Below are positions 8,395 to 17,800 of a stretch of DNA of 64,000 nt, piece by piece. Source of the DNA: Cyclobacterium sp. SYSU L10401 (lineage in GTDB: Bacteria > Bacteroidota > Bacteroidia > Cytophagales > Cyclobacteriaceae); contig NZ_WOFO01000003.1 in the NCBI RefSeq assembly GCF_010993705.1, forward strand, positions 310,001-374,000. Reading direction: 5' to 3'. The notes under the pieces are model-generated. The model searched no databases and was not told the origin of the DNA. It was given only the letters and a program-made list of their open reading frames with translations. The position numbers and the translations under genes are program-made. Position 1 is the first letter of the stretch. Every line of letters starts with the position of its first letter.

Positions 8395-8474
8395 CTAAGT
8401 ATAAATTTTCTTTCAAAAGCACTTTAGTTTTAATTTAAAATAGTCCATTTGTTCATTTGAAAAGTAAAAATAGC

Positions 8475-9800
8475 ATGAATCATACCAGTCCGGCTCAGGA
8501 TAGCCAATTAAAAAAGACCTTAGGACCTTTTATGTTGTGGGGATTGGGTGTGGGGTATGTCATATCCGGCAATTATTTTGGATGGAACCTGGGCCTGGCT
8601 GAGGGAGGAACCTGGGGAGCAGCGATTGCTATTTTTTTTATCATAATCATGTACATTACCTTTACTTTTAGCTATACAGAGATGGCTTGCGCTATCCCTA
8701 AAGCAGGTGGTGCTTTTTCTTATGCTGAAAGAGGTCTGGGCAAGCATTTAGGTTTTCTGGCAGGAATGTCCCAAAACATTGAATTTATTTTTGCCCCTCC
8801 GGCCATAGCCTCCGCTATCGGAGCATACTTTGGAATTTTTTTTCCGGAATGGGATATTTTATATATCGGGATAGCTGCCTACCTGATTTTTACAGGTTTG
8901 AATGTGGTCGGATTACAAGTGGCCGCTACCTTTGAACTTTTTATTACCATTGTTGCTGTCTTGGGTTTGCTGTTTTTTGTTGGGGTTACTTTGCCAGAAT
9001 TCCAGTTTGAAAATTTACAAATAAAAGGGTTTCATCAAGGATATGCGGGAATTGTAGCTGCTATTCCCTTTGCCATTTGGTTTTTTCTGGCCATAGAAGG
9101 GGTGGCCAATGTAGCAGAAGAGACCATTAATCCACAAAAAAACATTTTGAAAGGCTTTGGTTTTGCCCTGTTGACCCTGGTGATTTTATGTGTGCTGACT
9201 TTTATGTCTGCTGTGGGTGTAGGGGGCTGGGAAGCCATCGTGTATCCGGATGATTCAGGCATTGCCTCGGACTCTCCGCTGCCACTGGCCATGGGGCTGG
9301 TAGTAGGGGAGGGTCATTGGTATTATCAAATCCTCACTTTTATTGCCTTGTTTGGTTTGGTAGCTTCCTTTAACGGAATTATTTTGGCAGCGGGACGTAC
9401 GACCTTTGAATTTGGGAGGGTTGGTTATGCCCCGAGGGCCATAGGAAAAGTAAACAAACGATTTAAAACTCCCGGAAACGCCCTGTTGTTTAACATGGTC
9501 ATTGGGATCATTGCATTGCTGACTGGAAAGACCGGCGAAATTATTACCATTGCTGTATTTGGAGCCCTGGGACTTTATATTTTATCCATGGTTGCCTTTT
9601 TGTACCTCAGAAAAAAAGAGCCTCAGCTTGAAAGACCTTTTAAGGTACCGTTATATCCGCTTTTCCCTATACTTGCCCTTATCATTGCCAGTATTTCGAT
9701 GATTGCCATGATTATCTATAATTTTAACCTGGCCTTGTTGTTTTTTGCCATGCTCCTGGGTTCTTACCTGTTTTTCAAAGTATTTATTCACAAAGCCTGA
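8475..9800 (+). CDS. eat: APC-superfamily permease, ethanolamine-permease type
   Basis: This is a 441-residue inner-membrane transporter with about 12 hydrophobic segments. The family signature is near the start: LGPFMLWGLGVGYVISGNYF and LAEGGTWGA, followed by the EMACAIPKAGGAFSYAERG loop. The last two strongly recall ethanolamine permeases and related small-amine carriers. ATG 8475 is preferred to TTG 8457. It is the first gene of a five-gene cluster, only 6 bases before a gamma-glutamyl-amine ligase. This context supports import of an amino alcohol such as ethanolamine. The family assignment is firm; the substrate is inference. Confidence 0.85.
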   Translation: MNHTSPAQDSQLKKTLGPFMLWGLGVGYVISGNYFGWNLGLAEGGTWGAAIAIFFIIIMYITFTFSYTEMACAIPKAGGAFSYAERGLGKHLGFLAGMSQNIEFIFAPPAIASAIGAYFGIFFPEWDILYIGIAAYLIFTGLNVVGLQVAATFELFITIVAVLGLLFFVGVTLPEFQFENLQIKGFHQGYAGIVAAIPFAIWFFLAIEGVANVAEETINPQKNILKGFGFALLTLVILCVLTFMSAVGVGGWEAIVYPDDSGIASDSPLPLAMGLVVGEGHWYYQILTFIALFGLVASFNGIILAAGRTTFEFGRVGYAPRAIGKVNKRFKTPGNALLFNMVIGIIALLTGKTGEIITIAVFGALGLYILSMVAFLYLRKKEPQLERPFKVPLYPLFPILALIIASISMIAMIIYNFNLALLFFAMLLGSYLFFKVFIHKA

Positions 9801-9806
9801 TACCAA

Positions 9807-11171
9807 ATGAAAACAACGAAAGAAGCGCTCATTGAAAAACTGAAAAACAGTTCCTGTAACAAGGTTAAATTAGCTATCGTGGATATTGATGGGGTTTTAC
9901 GGGGAAAGGTAGTGTCGTTACAAAAATTTATTTCCATGCTTGATGGGGGACTTGGTTTTTGTGCGGTGGTTTTTGGTTGGGATATGGAAGACAAATCTTA
10001 TGATAATGTGTCTGTTACCGGCTGGCATACCGGATATCCGGATTTTCAGGCTCAAATAGACCTGGCCACCCAAAGACAAATTCCCTGGGATCAGGACATG
10101 CCCTTTTTCTTAGCTGACTTTGAGCAAGACAAGGAGCAGGGAGCCCTGGTATGTCCCCGTACACTCTTAAAACGCATCCGTCAAAGGGCAGTGGATGCAG
10201 GGTTTATGCCTCAATTTTCCCAGGAGTTTGAATGGTTTAACTTTGAAGTTACCCCGGAAGGGTTTTGTCGTGCAGAACCGGAGGTAGCCAAACCCATGAC
10301 ACCTGGTATGTTTGGCTATTCCATATTGAGAGCTTCCCTGAAAAGCGAATTTTTTAATGACCTTTTTGACCTGTGCCATAAATTCGGAATACCCCTGGAG
10401 GGATTACATACGGAAACAGGCCCCGGGGTTTATGAAGCAGCCATCCAATATAGCGAAATACTACTAGCTGCAGACCGTGCGGTTCTGTTCAAGACCAGCG
10501 TAAAAGAAATCGCCTATAAGCATGGGTTGATGGCTACCTTTATGGCCAAATGGTCCGAATCACTTCCCGGAAACGGAGGCCATGTTCACCAAAGCCTATG
10601 GGACAATAAGTTGGAAAACAACCTTTTTTATGATCCGGAGGGAAAATGGCAAATGAGCCAAATGATGCAGCAGTACATTGCCGGGCAACTTCACTGCCTG
10701 CCATATATACTACCCATGTTTGCCCCTACCATCAACAGTTATAAAAGACTGGTGGAAGGGGCATGGGCACCTACCACGCTGACCTGGGCAAGGGATAACA
10801 GAACGACTGCCCTGCGGGTACTTTCCGGTGGGAAAAAATCCACTCGTCTGGAAACCCGGGTAATCGGATCGGATGTAAATCCCTATCTGGCCATGGCCGC
10901 TTGTTTGGCGGCTGGCTTGTATGGCATAGAACAGCAGTTGGACCTGAAGAACCCTGCTACCCTTGGTAACGGTTATGAGGATTTTTCAAATGGTACCCTC
11001 CCCAGTTCACTCAAGGAAGCTACCAGACTCATGAAGGATTCGGAGCTGGCCAATTCCCTCTTTGGAGAGCCGTTTGTTCAGCATTTTTGTAAAACTAGAG
11101 AGTGGGAGTGCCGGGAATTTGACGCCCGGGTTACCGATTGGGAAAGAAAAAGATATTTTGAGATCATTTGA
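9807..11171 (+). CDS. Glutamine-synthetase-like gamma-glutamyl-amine ligase
   Basis: This 454-residue protein belongs to the glutamine synthetase fold but is probably not the nitrogen-assimilating enzyme. It should join glutamate to an amine with ATP. Family motifs visible are PGNGGHVHQSLW (the metal/glutamate loop), APTTLTWARDNRTTALRVL (nucleotide and phosphate contacts) and ETRVIGSDVNPYLAMAA. The N-terminus VKLAIVDIDGVLRGK is the form seen in PuuA and GlnA4-type ligases. Its neighbours are a permease, an alcohol dehydrogenase, a gamma-glutamyl hydrolase and an aldehyde dehydrogenase, which argues for gamma-glutamylation of an imported amine, probably ethanolamine. A polyamine ligase is the main alternative. 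Confidence 0.85.
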   Translation: MKTTKEALIEKLKNSSCNKVKLAIVDIDGVLRGKVVSLQKFISMLDGGLGFCAVVFGWDMEDKSYDNVSVTGWHTGYPDFQAQIDLATQRQIPWDQDMPFFLADFEQDKEQGALVCPRTLLKRIRQRAVDAGFMPQFSQEFEWFNFEVTPEGFCRAEPEVAKPMTPGMFGYSILRASLKSEFFNDLFDLCHKFGIPLEGLHTETGPGVYEAAIQYSEILLAADRAVLFKTSVKEIAYKHGLMATFMAKWSESLPGNGGHVHQSLWDNKLENNLFYDPEGKWQMSQMMQQYIAGQLHCLPYILPMFAPTINSYKRLVEGAWAPTTLTWARDNRTTALRVLSGGKKSTRLETRVIGSDVNPYLAMAACLAAGLYGIEQQLDLKNPATLGNGYEDFSNGTLPSSLKEATRLMKDSELANSLFGEPFVQHFCKTREWECREFDARVTDWERKRYFEII

Positions 11172-11195
11172 CTTTTATTAAAACCACCCGTATTT

Positions 11196-12359
11196 ATGAC
11201 CCTATCCAAAATGGATTTAAGCGAAAAATTCAACTTTAATTTCCCCACCCAAATCCGATTTGGGGTGGGAGTTATCGAAGAACTGGCAGATTACTTAAAA
11301 GGACAGCAATTAAACCGGCCCCTACTGGTTACCGACCCAATGGTAAAAGAATTGGATTTTTTTAGAAAAATAACATCAAATCTATCCAGGCAGGGCATAT
11401 CGGTAGAAGTGTTTTCTGACGTACATAAAAATCCAGTCAAAACAGATGTAGTCAAGGGAAAAGAACAGTATCAATCCACCCAAAGGGATGCTATTGTAGG
11501 TATTGGGGGAGGTGTAGCCTTGGATGTAGCCCGGGCCATAGCCTTAAGTATCAATCATCATCGGGATTTATTTGTTTATGATGATTTGATCGGAGGGGAT
11601 CAATTTGTGACCGAACCCATTCCCCATTTTGTCACGGTGCCTACCACGGCAGGTACCGGAAGTGAGGTAGGTAGGAGCGCCATCATTTCAGAAGATGAAA
11701 GTAAGAAAAAGCGCATCCTTTTTGCCCCCTCTTTGATGGCAAAAATGGTGCTTGCTGACCCACAATTGACCATGGAATTGCCGCCATTTATTACAGCGGC
11801 AACAGGTATGGATGCGCTTACCCACAATATCGAGGCTTATTTGTCCAAAAACTGGCACCCTATGTGCAGTGGAATTGCTTTGGAGGGAATTCAATTGATC
11901 GGAGAATCCCTGGAGAAGGCTACCCTGCACCCTGACCTGCGCTCCAGGAGCAAAATGCTGATGGCCTCCATGATGGGTGCCATTGCCTTTCAAAAGGGGC
12001 TGGGTATAGTACACAGCCTGGCGCACCCTTTATCCAGTTTGCTGGATACCCACCATGGACTCGCCAACGCAGTCAATTTGCCTTTCGGTCTGGATTTCAA
12101 TTATGAAGTAGCTGAGGATAAATTCGATCAAATGGCACTCATGTTGGGTTTAAACAGGAAGGAAGGGCGAAATCTTATCGCTTTTGTTCATGAACTGAAT
12201 GTCAAATTGGGTTTGCCTACCAGGTTATCAGAGATCGGGGTTAAGCATTCCCATATACCGACCCTTTCTGCATTGGCCTTTGCAGATTTTTGCCATCCCA
12301 ATAACCCCAGGCCCGTTACACGAAAGGATTTTGAAACGCTTTATCAGGCAGCACTGTAA
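11196..12359 (+). CDS. Iron-containing alcohol dehydrogenase
   Basis: This 387-residue protein of the Fe-ADH family should oxidise an alcohol to an aldehyde with NAD(P). The metal ligands are visible as Asp206 and His210 in GMDALTHNIEAY, and as His273 and His287 in GIVHSLAHPL ... DTHHGLANA. The His273-His287 spacing of 14 matches characterised members. The dinucleotide loop GIGGGVALDVARAIA and VPTTAGTGSEVG are also present. In this cluster it would oxidise the hydroxyl of a gamma-glutamylated amino alcohol. A diamine route would instead need an amine oxidase or aminotransferase here, and none is present. Confidence 0.93.
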   Translation: MTLSKMDLSEKFNFNFPTQIRFGVGVIEELADYLKGQQLNRPLLVTDPMVKELDFFRKITSNLSRQGISVEVFSDVHKNPVKTDVVKGKEQYQSTQRDAIVGIGGGVALDVARAIALSINHHRDLFVYDDLIGGDQFVTEPIPHFVTVPTTAGTGSEVGRSAIISEDESKKKRILFAPSLMAKMVLADPQLTMELPPFITAATGMDALTHNIEAYLSKNWHPMCSGIALEGIQLIGESLEKATLHPDLRSRSKMLMASMMGAIAFQKGLGIVHSLAHPLSSLLDTHHGLANAVNLPFGLDFNYEVAEDKFDQMALMLGLNRKEGRNLIAFVHELNVKLGLPTRLSEIGVKHSHIPTLSALAFADFCHPNNPRPVTRKDFETLYQAAL

Positions 12360-12362
12360 ATT

Positions 12363-13115
12363 ATGTTGAAAATTGGTATCAGTTCCTGCTTTATGTATCC
12401 GGATCCTTCCAGGCTGGTATTTGGACCTAAAAACCTGGCCTATGTGGAGTCCGACATGTTTCGTTACGTAGCCCAAAACGGAGTCCTTCCCGTATTGATT
12501 CCAGACCTTGGTTCTGATGGGTTGGAACAAATACTCAAAGCGTTGGATGGTTTTGTATTTCAGGGGGGGACAGATCTTGCACCCCAAACCTATGGAGAGG
12601 AGCCCATAAAAGATGGAAGGTGGCTTGGCGACCCCTATCGGGACAGCTATGAAATGGAAATAATGGATTTTGCTGTCCGACAAAAGAAGCCCATTCTTGC
12701 TATCTGTAGGGGCGTGCAGTTATTGAACGTATATTATGGGGGAACCTTGTATCAGGATATTGCCACCCAACTGCCGCATTCGATTACACACAGGGATGCA
12801 GAAAAGTACGATAACCTTGTTCATCAGCTTAGTTTTGAAACAGGTAAAACATTGGAAAAAATATATGGAAATATTGAAAATCCGACCGTAAACTCTGTGC
12901 ACCATCAGGGAATCAAGACGCTTGGAAAAGGCCTGGAAACCCTGGCACGGTGTCTGGAAGATGGCATGATAGAAGCCGTAGAAGTCAAAATGGCACCCAA
13001 TAAAAACATCATTGGCGTTCAGTGGCATCCCGAGTTTTCTGTCGGTAAAGGTGAACCCTTGCTCGATCCCTTGAAGTTGTATAACTATTTCATAGAAAAA
13101 GTAAAAAACCAATAA
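12363..13115 (+). CDS. Gamma-glutamyl hydrolase, peptidase C26 / PuuD type
   Basis: This 250-residue class-I glutamine-amidotransferase-like hydrolase should release glutamate from a gamma-glutamyl amide. The nucleophile Cys115 is in ILAICRGVQLLN. His222 and Glu224 are in GVQWHPEF. The oxyanion-side segment GFVFQGGTDL precedes them. It starts 3 bases after the alcohol dehydrogenase stop and ends 3 bases before the aldehyde dehydrogenase start, so coupled translation is likely. In the proposed route it frees glycine and glutamate from gamma-glutamylglycine. PuuD, its best-known relative, acts on gamma-glutamyl-GABA. Confidence 0.9.
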   Translation: MLKIGISSCFMYPDPSRLVFGPKNLAYVESDMFRYVAQNGVLPVLIPDLGSDGLEQILKALDGFVFQGGTDLAPQTYGEEPIKDGRWLGDPYRDSYEMEIMDFAVRQKKPILAICRGVQLLNVYYGGTLYQDIATQLPHSITHRDAEKYDNLVHQLSFETGKTLEKIYGNIENPTVNSVHHQGIKTLGKGLETLARCLEDGMIEAVEVKMAPNKNIIGVQWHPEFSVGKGEPLLDPLKLYNYFIEKVKNQ

Positions 13116-13118
13116 ATC

Positions 13119-14483
13119 ATGGATATCATCAACCCTGCCACAGGTCAAGTCATTGATTCAATACCTTCGGATAATGCAGCAAGTGTAACTGAAAAAATCA
13201 AGAAATTACAATCTGGGCAGCCTGGCTGGTTCAAAGTTCCTTTAGCTGAAAGGATTTCCATCATTGGTAATTTTGGTGCCCTGGTTAGGGAAAACCTGGA
13301 TAACCTGGCTCTGATTCTCACGCGTGAAACAGGTAAGCCACTTCAGCAAGCAAAAAATGAAATTTCCGGTGCCCATAACCGCATTACCCATATAGAAACA
13401 GCAGCTGCCAAATGGCTGTCCCCGGAGCTTCTGACGGCAGATGGTCCCACAAGGGAGGAAATTGTTTACGAACCATTGGGCGTTATTGCCAATATATCAG
13501 CCTGGAATTTCCCGTATAATGTGGGGTACAATGTGTTTTTATATGCCCTGGTAGCTGGAAATTCCGTAGCTTATAAGCCCTCTGAATATGCCAGCCTGAC
13601 AGGATTAAAATTCAGGGAATTACTTTGGAAAGCAGGGGTGCCTGAGGATGTTTTTGAGTGTTTTACAGGCGGTCCCGATGTGGGCGAACTGCTGTTGGAA
13701 GCTGATTTGGATGGCTACTTTTTTACCGGATCCTACCGGACCGGGAAGTATATAGCAAAGAAAGTAGCCGAAAAACTGGTTCCGGTACAATTGGAGCTTG
13801 GAGGGAAAGATCCGCTGTATGTGATGGATGATGTGGCTGATGTCAGGCAGGCGGCTATCAATGCAGCTGAAGGTGCATTTTACAACAATGGTCAGAGCTG
13901 CTGTGCCGTAGAGAGAATATACGTGCATGAGGGAATTTTTGAGGAGTTTGTGGAAGCCTTTGTATCTGAAGTGAATACTTACAGAATTGGTGATCCCTTG
14001 GATCCAGAAACATATATTGGTCCTCTAACCAGAAAAGAACAGCTTGAAATCATTCTGAATCAAATAAAGGATGCCATCAACCTGGGTGCCCGGTTGGAAA
14101 CGGGAGGAAAGCGATGGGGAGAAAAGGGAAATTATCTTTTGCCTACCGTACTCACAGGTGTCAATCAGCAGATGGCTGTGATGAAGGAAGAGTCCTTTGG
14201 GCCTGTGATTGGAATTCAGTCCGTTGCGGATGATAAGGAAGCCCTTGCCCTAATGAAAGATACGGATTATGGTTTGACGGCAGCTGTTTTTTCTTCCGAT
14301 GAAGACCGGGCAAAAGATCTGTTGGAACAATTGCCCACAGGTACTGCTTACTGGAACTGCTGTGACAGGGTAAGTCCTGTTTTGCCCTGGACGGGAAGAA
14401 AAAACTCCGGTTTGGGTGTTACCTTATCCCATTTAGGGATCAGGGCATTTACGCAACCCAAAGCCTACCACCTTAGGAAATAA
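13119..14483 (+). CDS. NAD(P)-dependent aldehyde dehydrogenase
   Basis: This 454-residue member of the ALDH superfamily should oxidise an aldehyde to the acid. Visible motifs are NISAWNFPYNVGYN and KPSEYA (coenzyme binding), VQLELGGKDPLYV with the general-base Glu, and NNGQSCCAVERIYV with the nucleophile at Cys261. It is the last gene of the cluster, 3 bases after the hydrolase. The substrate in this setting would be gamma-glutamyl-aminoacetaldehyde made by the neighbouring alcohol dehydrogenase. No other clue to specificity is visible. Confidence 0.94.
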   Translation: MDIINPATGQVIDSIPSDNAASVTEKIKKLQSGQPGWFKVPLAERISIIGNFGALVRENLDNLALILTRETGKPLQQAKNEISGAHNRITHIETAAAKWLSPELLTADGPTREEIVYEPLGVIANISAWNFPYNVGYNVFLYALVAGNSVAYKPSEYASLTGLKFRELLWKAGVPEDVFECFTGGPDVGELLLEADLDGYFFTGSYRTGKYIAKKVAEKLVPVQLELGGKDPLYVMDDVADVRQAAINAAEGAFYNNGQSCCAVERIYVHEGIFEEFVEAFVSEVNTYRIGDPLDPETYIGPLTRKEQLEIILNQIKDAINLGARLETGGKRWGEKGNYLLPTVLTGVNQQMAVMKEESFGPVIGIQSVADDKEALALMKDTDYGLTAAVFSSDEDRAKDLLEQLPTGTAYWNCCDRVSPVLPWTGRKNSGLGVTLSHLGIRAFTQPKAYHLRK

Positions 14484-14822
14484 TCTATTAAGTAGTCAAT
14501 GTGGTCTTTATTTTAATTTTTAATTAATTTTTTAGCATTTTGTTTATAATTAAATAAACTCTCTGAGATAATTTAAAATTTTTATTTTATCATTTTTGTG
14601 TAAGTATTTAATTTAAATATTATTTATATTTAGAATTAAATAACAGGAATCTCCCTTGCAGAAAGCTTTTGTAAAGGTATATTAGACTTTATCAGAATTT
14701 TCTGTTCAGGTATTCCAGTGTTTACTATTGCCCTATTAACCTACCCTAATTTTAAAGGGAAGCTTGTTCACCAATGCTTCCTTGACCTTTTTTATTAACC
14801 AATATCTTAAACGCTCAGTATC
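14484..14822 (+). other. AT-rich region before susC
   Basis: These 339 bases between the aldehyde dehydrogenase and SusC genes are extremely AT-rich from 14510 to 14645. They probably hold the promoter of the SusC/D/phospholipase genes. I found no exact TTTG/TAnnTTTG pair. The only clear element is the hairpin at 14758-14793. Confidence 0.45.
14758..14793 (+). terminator. Terminator-like hairpin in the susC leader
   Basis: GGAAGC (14758-14763) and GCTTCC (14776-14781) form a stem with a 12-base loop, and six T residues follow at 14788. It lies 30 bases before the susC start and 275 bases after the upstream gene. It could be a distant terminator of the upstream cluster or an attenuator of susC. 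The stem is short, so this is tentative. Confidence 0.35.
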
Positions 14823-17800
14823 ATGATGAAATTATTACCTTTTGTTAAGGGGTATTTTCCCAGTGCTTATAAATGCCTGGGAATACTATTCCTGCTATTG
14901 TTTTTAGCAAATAGCAAAGCTTTATGGGCCCAATCAAGGACAGTGACGGGCCTGGTCACGGAAAGCTCCAGCTCGGAACCGGTATTGGGAGCTTCGGTTT
15001 TGATCCAGGGGACCAGCAGGGGCACAGTGACGGACCTGGATGGTAGATTTGAGTTGGAGGTACCTTCGGATGAAACCACGCTCGTATTTTCTTACATCGG
15101 TTTTCAGTCTCAGGAAGTGCTGGTGGGCAACCGGTCCACCATCAATGTAATTTTGGAATATTCTTCCGAAGAATTGAGTGAAGTAGTAGTGACTGCACTG
15201 GGGGTGGAAAGGGAAACCAAGGCACTGGGTTATTCGGTGCAGGCCGTAGAGGGGGACCGTTTTACTGAAGCCAGGGAAACCAATGTGATGAACTCCCTAA
15301 GCGGCAGGGTAGCAGGTGTACAGATTACCAATTCCAGCAGTGGGGTTGGGGGTTCTTCCAGGGTAACCATCAGGGGGGAGTCTTCCCTGAATATCAATGC
15401 CAACCAGCCATTGTTTGTAGTGGACGGCGTTCCGATCAGCAATAATATTGTAGGATCATCCGGATCAGGAAATCAGGAAGTGGATTATGGCAACCCGGCA
15501 GGGGAGATCAATCCGGATGACATTGAATCCATGAGTATTTTGAAAGGTCCTGCTGCTGCTGCTCTTTATGGCTCCAGAGCTGCCAACGGCGCCATATTGA
15601 TCACGACAAAATCCGGAAAAAATAGAAAAGGTTTGGGTGTAAGCATCAATTCCAATACTACTTTTGATAGCCCATTGGTATTACCTGATTGGCAGGATAA
15701 ATATGGGCAGGGAAACAATGGGTTATTCTCCTTTGTCAATGGGGCAGGAGCAGGAATAGCGGACGGTGTGGATGAAAGTTGGGGGCCTGCAATGGATCAG
15801 GGAGCTACCATACCTCAGTTTGATTCTCCCAGAAATGTAGCTGGCTTCAGAGGCGGTGACTTGAATGCCCCGGAGGGAAGTACCATAACGCCAACGCCCT
15901 GGGTTTCACAGCCCAATAATATCAATGACTTTTTTCAGACTGGGGTTACCTTATCCAATAATGTTTCTATTGCCTCCGGCAATGAAAAGTCAAATTTCCG
16001 GTTTTCCTGGACCAATCTGGATCAAAAAGGAACCATTCCCAATACTGACCTCAATAGGAATACCCTGGCCTTTAACGGAATGAGTCAGATTACCGACCGA
16101 TTGACCCTTACTACAGCGATCAACTACCAAAAAACCAATAGTGGAAACCGGCCTAGCATCAGTTATGGAACAGAAAGCCTGATGTACCTGTGGATCTGGT
16201 ATGGCAGACAGATCAATACTGCTAATCTCCGAAACTATTGGATGCCGGGTTTGGAAGGCAGGCAGCAGTTCAATTATAACTACAATTACCATGACAATCC
16301 CTATTTCAATGTTTTTGAAAATACCAACGGGCAATCCAAGGACAGGATATTTGGTAATGTAGTGGCCAATTACAAAATCATGGATAAGTTGAACTTAATG
16401 GTAAGGACAGGTTTGGACATGTACAATGACCTGAGGGACCGAAAAAGAGCCTTTAGTACCATGAGGTTTCCCCTGGGTAGTTACAGGGAGGATGCGGTGT
16501 ATTTCAGTGAAAGAAATACAGACTTTCTCCTGACATATTCCGAGACTGAAAATGTAAAGTGGTCCTATTCCGTGTCCCTGGGAGGCAATCAGATGGTGCA
16601 GGAAAACAGGTTTACCCGTACAATGGCTCCGCAATTGCTGATACCTGAGATCTATAATTTCACCAACACCGCAGTAAATCTTCAGATAGACCACATGGTT
16701 TCTGGAAAAAGAATCAATTCTATTTATGGTTTTAGCCAGATAGGTTATAACAATATCCTATTTCTGGATATCACCGGTAGGAATGACTGGTCGAGTACTT
16801 TGCCGGTAGGTAATAACAGTTATTTTTACCCTTCGGCTACCATGAGTGGGATCATTTCTGACATGATTACCCTGCCCGAATCAATTTCTTTTTTCAAAGT
16901 TAGAGCTGCTTATGCCGAAGTAGGAAATGATACCAACCCCTACAGCCTTACCAATGTGTTCAATCCGGCAACTGCCTGGGGTTCTATTCAAAGCAAAAGT
17001 GAATCCAATCGCCTGGCCAACGCAGAATTAAAACCTGAAAGAACAGGTTCACTTGAACTTGGGGCCGACCTTAGACTTCTGAAGGGCAGGTTAGGGCTGG
17101 ACTTCACCTATTACGACAACCGGACCAGAAATCAGATCATACCCATAGAGCTGGATATATCCACTGGATATGCGAGTAGGATTATCAATGCCGGAGAAAT
17201 CCAAAACAACGGTATTGAACTGGTTTTATCAGGTAGTCCCATTCAGAAAGTCAATGGATTGAATTGGAATATTATGGCCAATTTTACCCGAAACAGAAGT
17301 AAAGTACTGGAATTGACCGATGATCTGGATACTTATTCCATGGTAGGGAGAAATGGAGCTACCATTCAGGCCCGGATAGGGGAAAGAATGGGAAATATCT
17401 ATGGTCGGGGATTTGCGCGGGTGACAGACGCCAATAGCCCGTATTTTGGACAAATCATACACAATACCTCAGGTACACCCCTGACAGCCACAGAATTGGT
17501 ATTACAAGGTAATTACAATCCCGATTGGATGCTGGGCATCCAAAATAATTTCAACTATAAAAGATTGTCTTTCGGTTTTTTGTTTGATATCCGCTATGGT
17601 GGCATAGTGGTCTCCAGAACCAAAACCATTGGCAGCACCTCAGGCCAACTGGAGGAGACCCTACTGGGGCGGGAAAATGGCTATGATCTATCTGTGGATG
17701 GAAACGGTATCATCAGCCCGGGTGTGATCCAGGGAGCGGATGGAAGTTTTGTTCCCAATGACAGAAAAATCAGCTCCAGGGATTGGCACAACAGGTATTA

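Noticed and set aside
9807-11171. Main nitrogen-assimilating glutamine synthetase
   Set aside because: The operon context with permease, alcohol and aldehyde dehydrogenases and a gamma-glutamyl hydrolase points to amine catabolism.
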